The notes below the pieces were generated by a model. It did no database searches. It was not told the DNA's origin and saw only the letters and a list, made by a program, of their open reading frames with translations. Made by a program: the position numbers and the translations under genes. Below, one piece after another: positions 14,202 to 16,285 of a stretch of DNA of 16,285 bases; position 1 is the first letter of the stretch; the number at the start of each line of letters is the position of its first letter. Source of the DNA: Candidatus Zixiibacteriota bacterium. GTDB lineage: Bacteria > Zixibacteria > MSB-5A5 > GN15 > FEB-12. The stretch covers positions 1 to 16,285 of the forward strand of contig JAUXBO010000016.1 of assembly GCA_030619345.1 (NCBI GenBank), read 5' to 3'.

Positions 14202-16285
14202 ATGTTTACACGCAAAGCGCTTCCCTATCTTTTTCTCCTCGTTGTCCTGCTCGGTCTGACCTTCGCCCTGAGAGCCGGCTCAACCGGCGAAATCAAAGGA
14301 ACCATCACTGACAAAGCCACCTGCCAGCCTATCGTCAGCGTTTCGGTCTCTCTTGTTGGTACTACCATGGGCGCCATGACCGACTTCGACGGTAAGTTCG
14401 TCATCCGCCTTGTCGAACCGGGAATGTATACAATCAAAATCACGCACCTGGACTATAACACCCTGGAGATTGACTCGGTTGAGGTAGTGGCGGATCAATT
14501 GCTGGAGATCAAACAGACGCTGGAAAGGAAGACGACTGAACTCGGTACCACAATCAAGGTAACTCTCGAAAAAGATATCATTGACAAGTTCGAAGTCTCC
14601 GATCAGTCAGAGATCAAAAGAGAACAGATTGAAAAGCGACCGGTGACAACGATCGATGAGCTGCTAAAACAAGCTGGAAATGTTGTAACCGGTGCCGAAG
14701 GCGAACTGTTTATACGCGGCGGTAGAGCCATTGCCGACGCCTACGTTCCCGACAGCAAGATGAAGCCAATGGCGGTCATGGGGACTCCCTCCTGCATAAT
14801 CCCGCCCCGCCAGGACCGGACCGCATTTCCGCCGGCGCATGGCGGCAACGCTATTGTCAACGGTGAAGCATACGACGCCATGTTCTTTGAAAACTACGGT
14901 GTCAATCCGTTTGTCGACACCGAAGACGACCACCTGTCGACTTTTGCCATCGACGTTGACGATGCCTCGTACATAATGACCCGCAGTTATCTCGAACGCG
15001 GTAACCTTCCCCCAAAAGATGCTGTACGGGTCGAAGAATTCATCAACCACTTTGACTACAACTACAAGGCCCCACACAACAAGCCGTTCGATGTCTCATT
15101 CGAAGGGTCGCCTTCGTATTTCGGACAGAACAGCTATCTCGTCCGCATCGGGATCAAAGGTAAGGAAATTGACCCCCGTGATCGCAAGCCCGCCAACCTG
15201 ACTTTCGTTATTGATGTTTCAGGCTCTATGGCCCGTGAAAATCGCCTTGTCATGGTCAAAAAGGCGTTGCGAATGTTAGTTGATCAGTTGAATTCCGATG
15301 ACCGCGTTGGAATCGTAGTCTACGGTTCGGTCGGACGCGAGATTCTTCAGCCGACCTCTATTCGCAACCGGGACCGGATCCTTCAGGCGATTGATATGCT
15401 CAGCCCTAATGGTTCCACCTATGCGGAACACGGTATCAAGCTCGGCTATGCCATGGCCAACCGAATGTATACTCCGCACAAGATCAACCGTGTCATCCTC
15501 TGCAGCGATGGCGTCGCCAATGTCGGACAGACCGGCGCCGATGCCATCCTCAAGGAGATCAAACGGTACGCGCAAAAAGGAATCACGCTGAGCGCTATGG
15601 GGTTTGGCGTGGGCAATTATAACGATATTCTGCTGGAGAAGTTGGGCAACAAGGGGAACGGTTACTATGCCTATGTCGATGATATCCGTGAAGCACGTCG
15701 CATCTTTGTCGATAACCTGACCGGCAACCTTCAGGTGATCGCCCGCGATGTCAAAATCCAGGTTGATTTTGATCCTTCAATTGTCCGCAGCTACCGTTTA
15801 CTTGGATATGAAAACCGTGATGTCGCCGATCAAGACTTCCGGAACGACACCGTCGATGGCGGCGAGATAGGTGCCGGACACTCGGTGACCGCTCTCTATG
15901 AAATCAAGCTGCATGACGGCATGCCCAAGCGCCCGCTTGGATATGTCAACATCCGCTACAAGAAGCCAGACTACGTAATGAACTATAATGATGATCCATA
16001 CGAGGATAACAGGCGTTATGATGACACCGAATGGTACCCGATCGGCGGGCAGTTTGAAGTCGACGAAGTCCGCTTCGCGCTGCATCCGAAAGATGTCAAC
16101 CATAGATTCGAACGCACCAGCCCCGAGTTCCAGCTTGCTGCTTGTGCGGCAGAGTTCGCCGAAATTCTTCGCAATTCATACTGGGCCAAAGGTTCCAGTA
16201 TCAGCGATGTTATTCGCGTTGCCCGAAAAGCCGCCAGACATTTGGAATCGTCCGAGACTGATGAGTTTCTACATCTGCTTAGTCA
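14202..16285 (+). CDS. secreted VWA-domain protein with carboxypeptidase-regulatory and TonB-plug-like N-terminus, 3'-truncated by window edge
   Basis: 694 residues are visible with no stop. The start ATG follows GGAGG (14191-14195) at six bases. Residues 1-27 are a signal peptide. Residues 28-110 form a carboxypeptidase-regulatory-like beta-sandwich (GEIKGTITD ... DFDGKFVIRLVEPGMYTIKI). Residues 130-185 resemble the first part of a TonB-dependent receptor plug (IKREQIEKRPVTTIDELLK, then ELFIRGGRAIADAYV). The VWF N-terminal segment typical of YfbK-like proteins is at about 240-290 (HLSTFAIDVDDASY ... RVEEFINHFDYNY). The VWA domain follows with a complete MIDAS metal site: D338-S340-S342 (DVSGSM), T406 and D436. 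After about 520 the sequence fits the C-terminal domain of YfbK-like VWA proteins. The protein is probably periplasmic or surface-exposed and binds a protein partner through the metal site; the partner is unknown. It is a separate transcription unit after the M6 terminator. Confidence 0.93.
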   Translation, partial: MFTRKALPYLFLLVVLLGLTFALRAGSTGEIKGTITDKATCQPIVSVSVSLVGTTMGAMTDFDGKFVIRLVEPGMYTIKITHLDYNTLEIDSVEVVADQLLEIKQTLERKTTELGTTIKVTLEKDIIDKFEVSDQSEIKREQIEKRPVTTIDELLKQAGNVVTGAEGELFIRGGRAIADAYVPDSKMKPMAVMGTPSCIIPPRQDRTAFPPAHGGNAIVNGEAYDAMFFENYGVNPFVDTEDDHLSTFAIDVDDASYIMTRSYLERGNLPPKDAVRVEEFINHFDYNYKAPHNKPFDVSFEGSPSYFGQNSYLVRIGIKGKEIDPRDRKPANLTFVIDVSGSMARENRLVMVKKALRMLVDQLNSDDRVGIVVYGSVGREILQPTSIRNRDRILQAIDMLSPNGSTYAEHGIKLGYAMANRMYTPHKINRVILCSDGVANVGQTGADAILKEIKRYAQKGITLSAMGFGVGNYNDILLEKLGNKGNGYYAYVDDIREARRIFVDNLTGNLQVIARDVKIQVDFDPSIVRSYRLLGYENRDVADQDFRNDTVDGGEIGAGHSVTALYEIKLHDGMPKRPLGYVNIRYKKPDYVMNYNDDPYEDNRRYDDTEWYPIGGQFEVDEVRFALHPKDVNHRFERTSPEFQLAACAAEFAEILRNSYWAKGSSISDVIRVARKAARHLESSETDEFLHLLS

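Overview
The window looks like a chromosomal segment of an uncultured Gram-negative bacterium of the FCB / Zixibacteria-like kind. This placement is an inference. It rests on secreted proteins ending in thrombospondin type-3 repeats plus tandem dockerin-like repeats of the form GDxNxDGxxDITDLT..VDYLF, on large secreted metallopeptidases, on an outer-membrane-type protein tail, and on a carboxypeptidase-regulatory/VWA surface protein. Coding density is high, and no rRNA, tRNA, CRISPR array or complete transposase is visible.

Layout. Positions 1-1351 (minus) hold the 5' part of a secreted right-handed beta-helix protein that runs off the left edge. Diverging from it is a DUF885 (gluzincin-type) peptidase (1355-3331, plus), followed by a DUS-family tRNA-dihydrouridine synthase (3482-4462, plus). 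A convergent minus-strand block, read from 9470 down to 4478, contains queC, queE, queD and a very long M1-family peptidase with a beta-strand-rich, barrel-like C-terminus. The neighbouring genes in this block abut, overlap or are separated by only 12 bases. Diverging from queC is queF (9665-10060, plus). The 194-base gap between them carries overlapping divergent promoter candidates, a 40-base hairpin and a 17-base-period CATTCCC repeat. Together queD/E/C/F cover every preQ1-specific step after GTP cyclohydrolase I (FolE), which is not in the window.

Next comes a short, A/T-richer region (10093-10545) in which a single-domain GIY-YIG nuclease gene is bracketed by three copies of a dispersed palindromic repeat. 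It looks like a small mobile or repeat-associated unit. A YbdG-type mechanosensitive channel follows on the minus strand (10552-11784). Diverging from it is an M6-family secreted metalloprotease with a TSP3 plus dockerin-like tail (11971-14004), closed by an intrinsic terminator. The right edge is a secreted VWA-domain protein (14202 onward, truncated) whose N-terminus resembles the carboxypeptidase-regulatory plus plug portion of TonB-dependent receptors.

Functionally the window combines tRNA modification (dihydrouridine; queuosine precursor preQ1), extracellular or envelope proteolysis (three unrelated metallopeptidases: DUF885, M1, M6) and cell-surface proteins. The most unusual items are the repeat-flanked GIY-YIG unit, the M1 peptidase with its barrel-like tail, the plug-VWA architecture, and a probably leaderless queF promoter.
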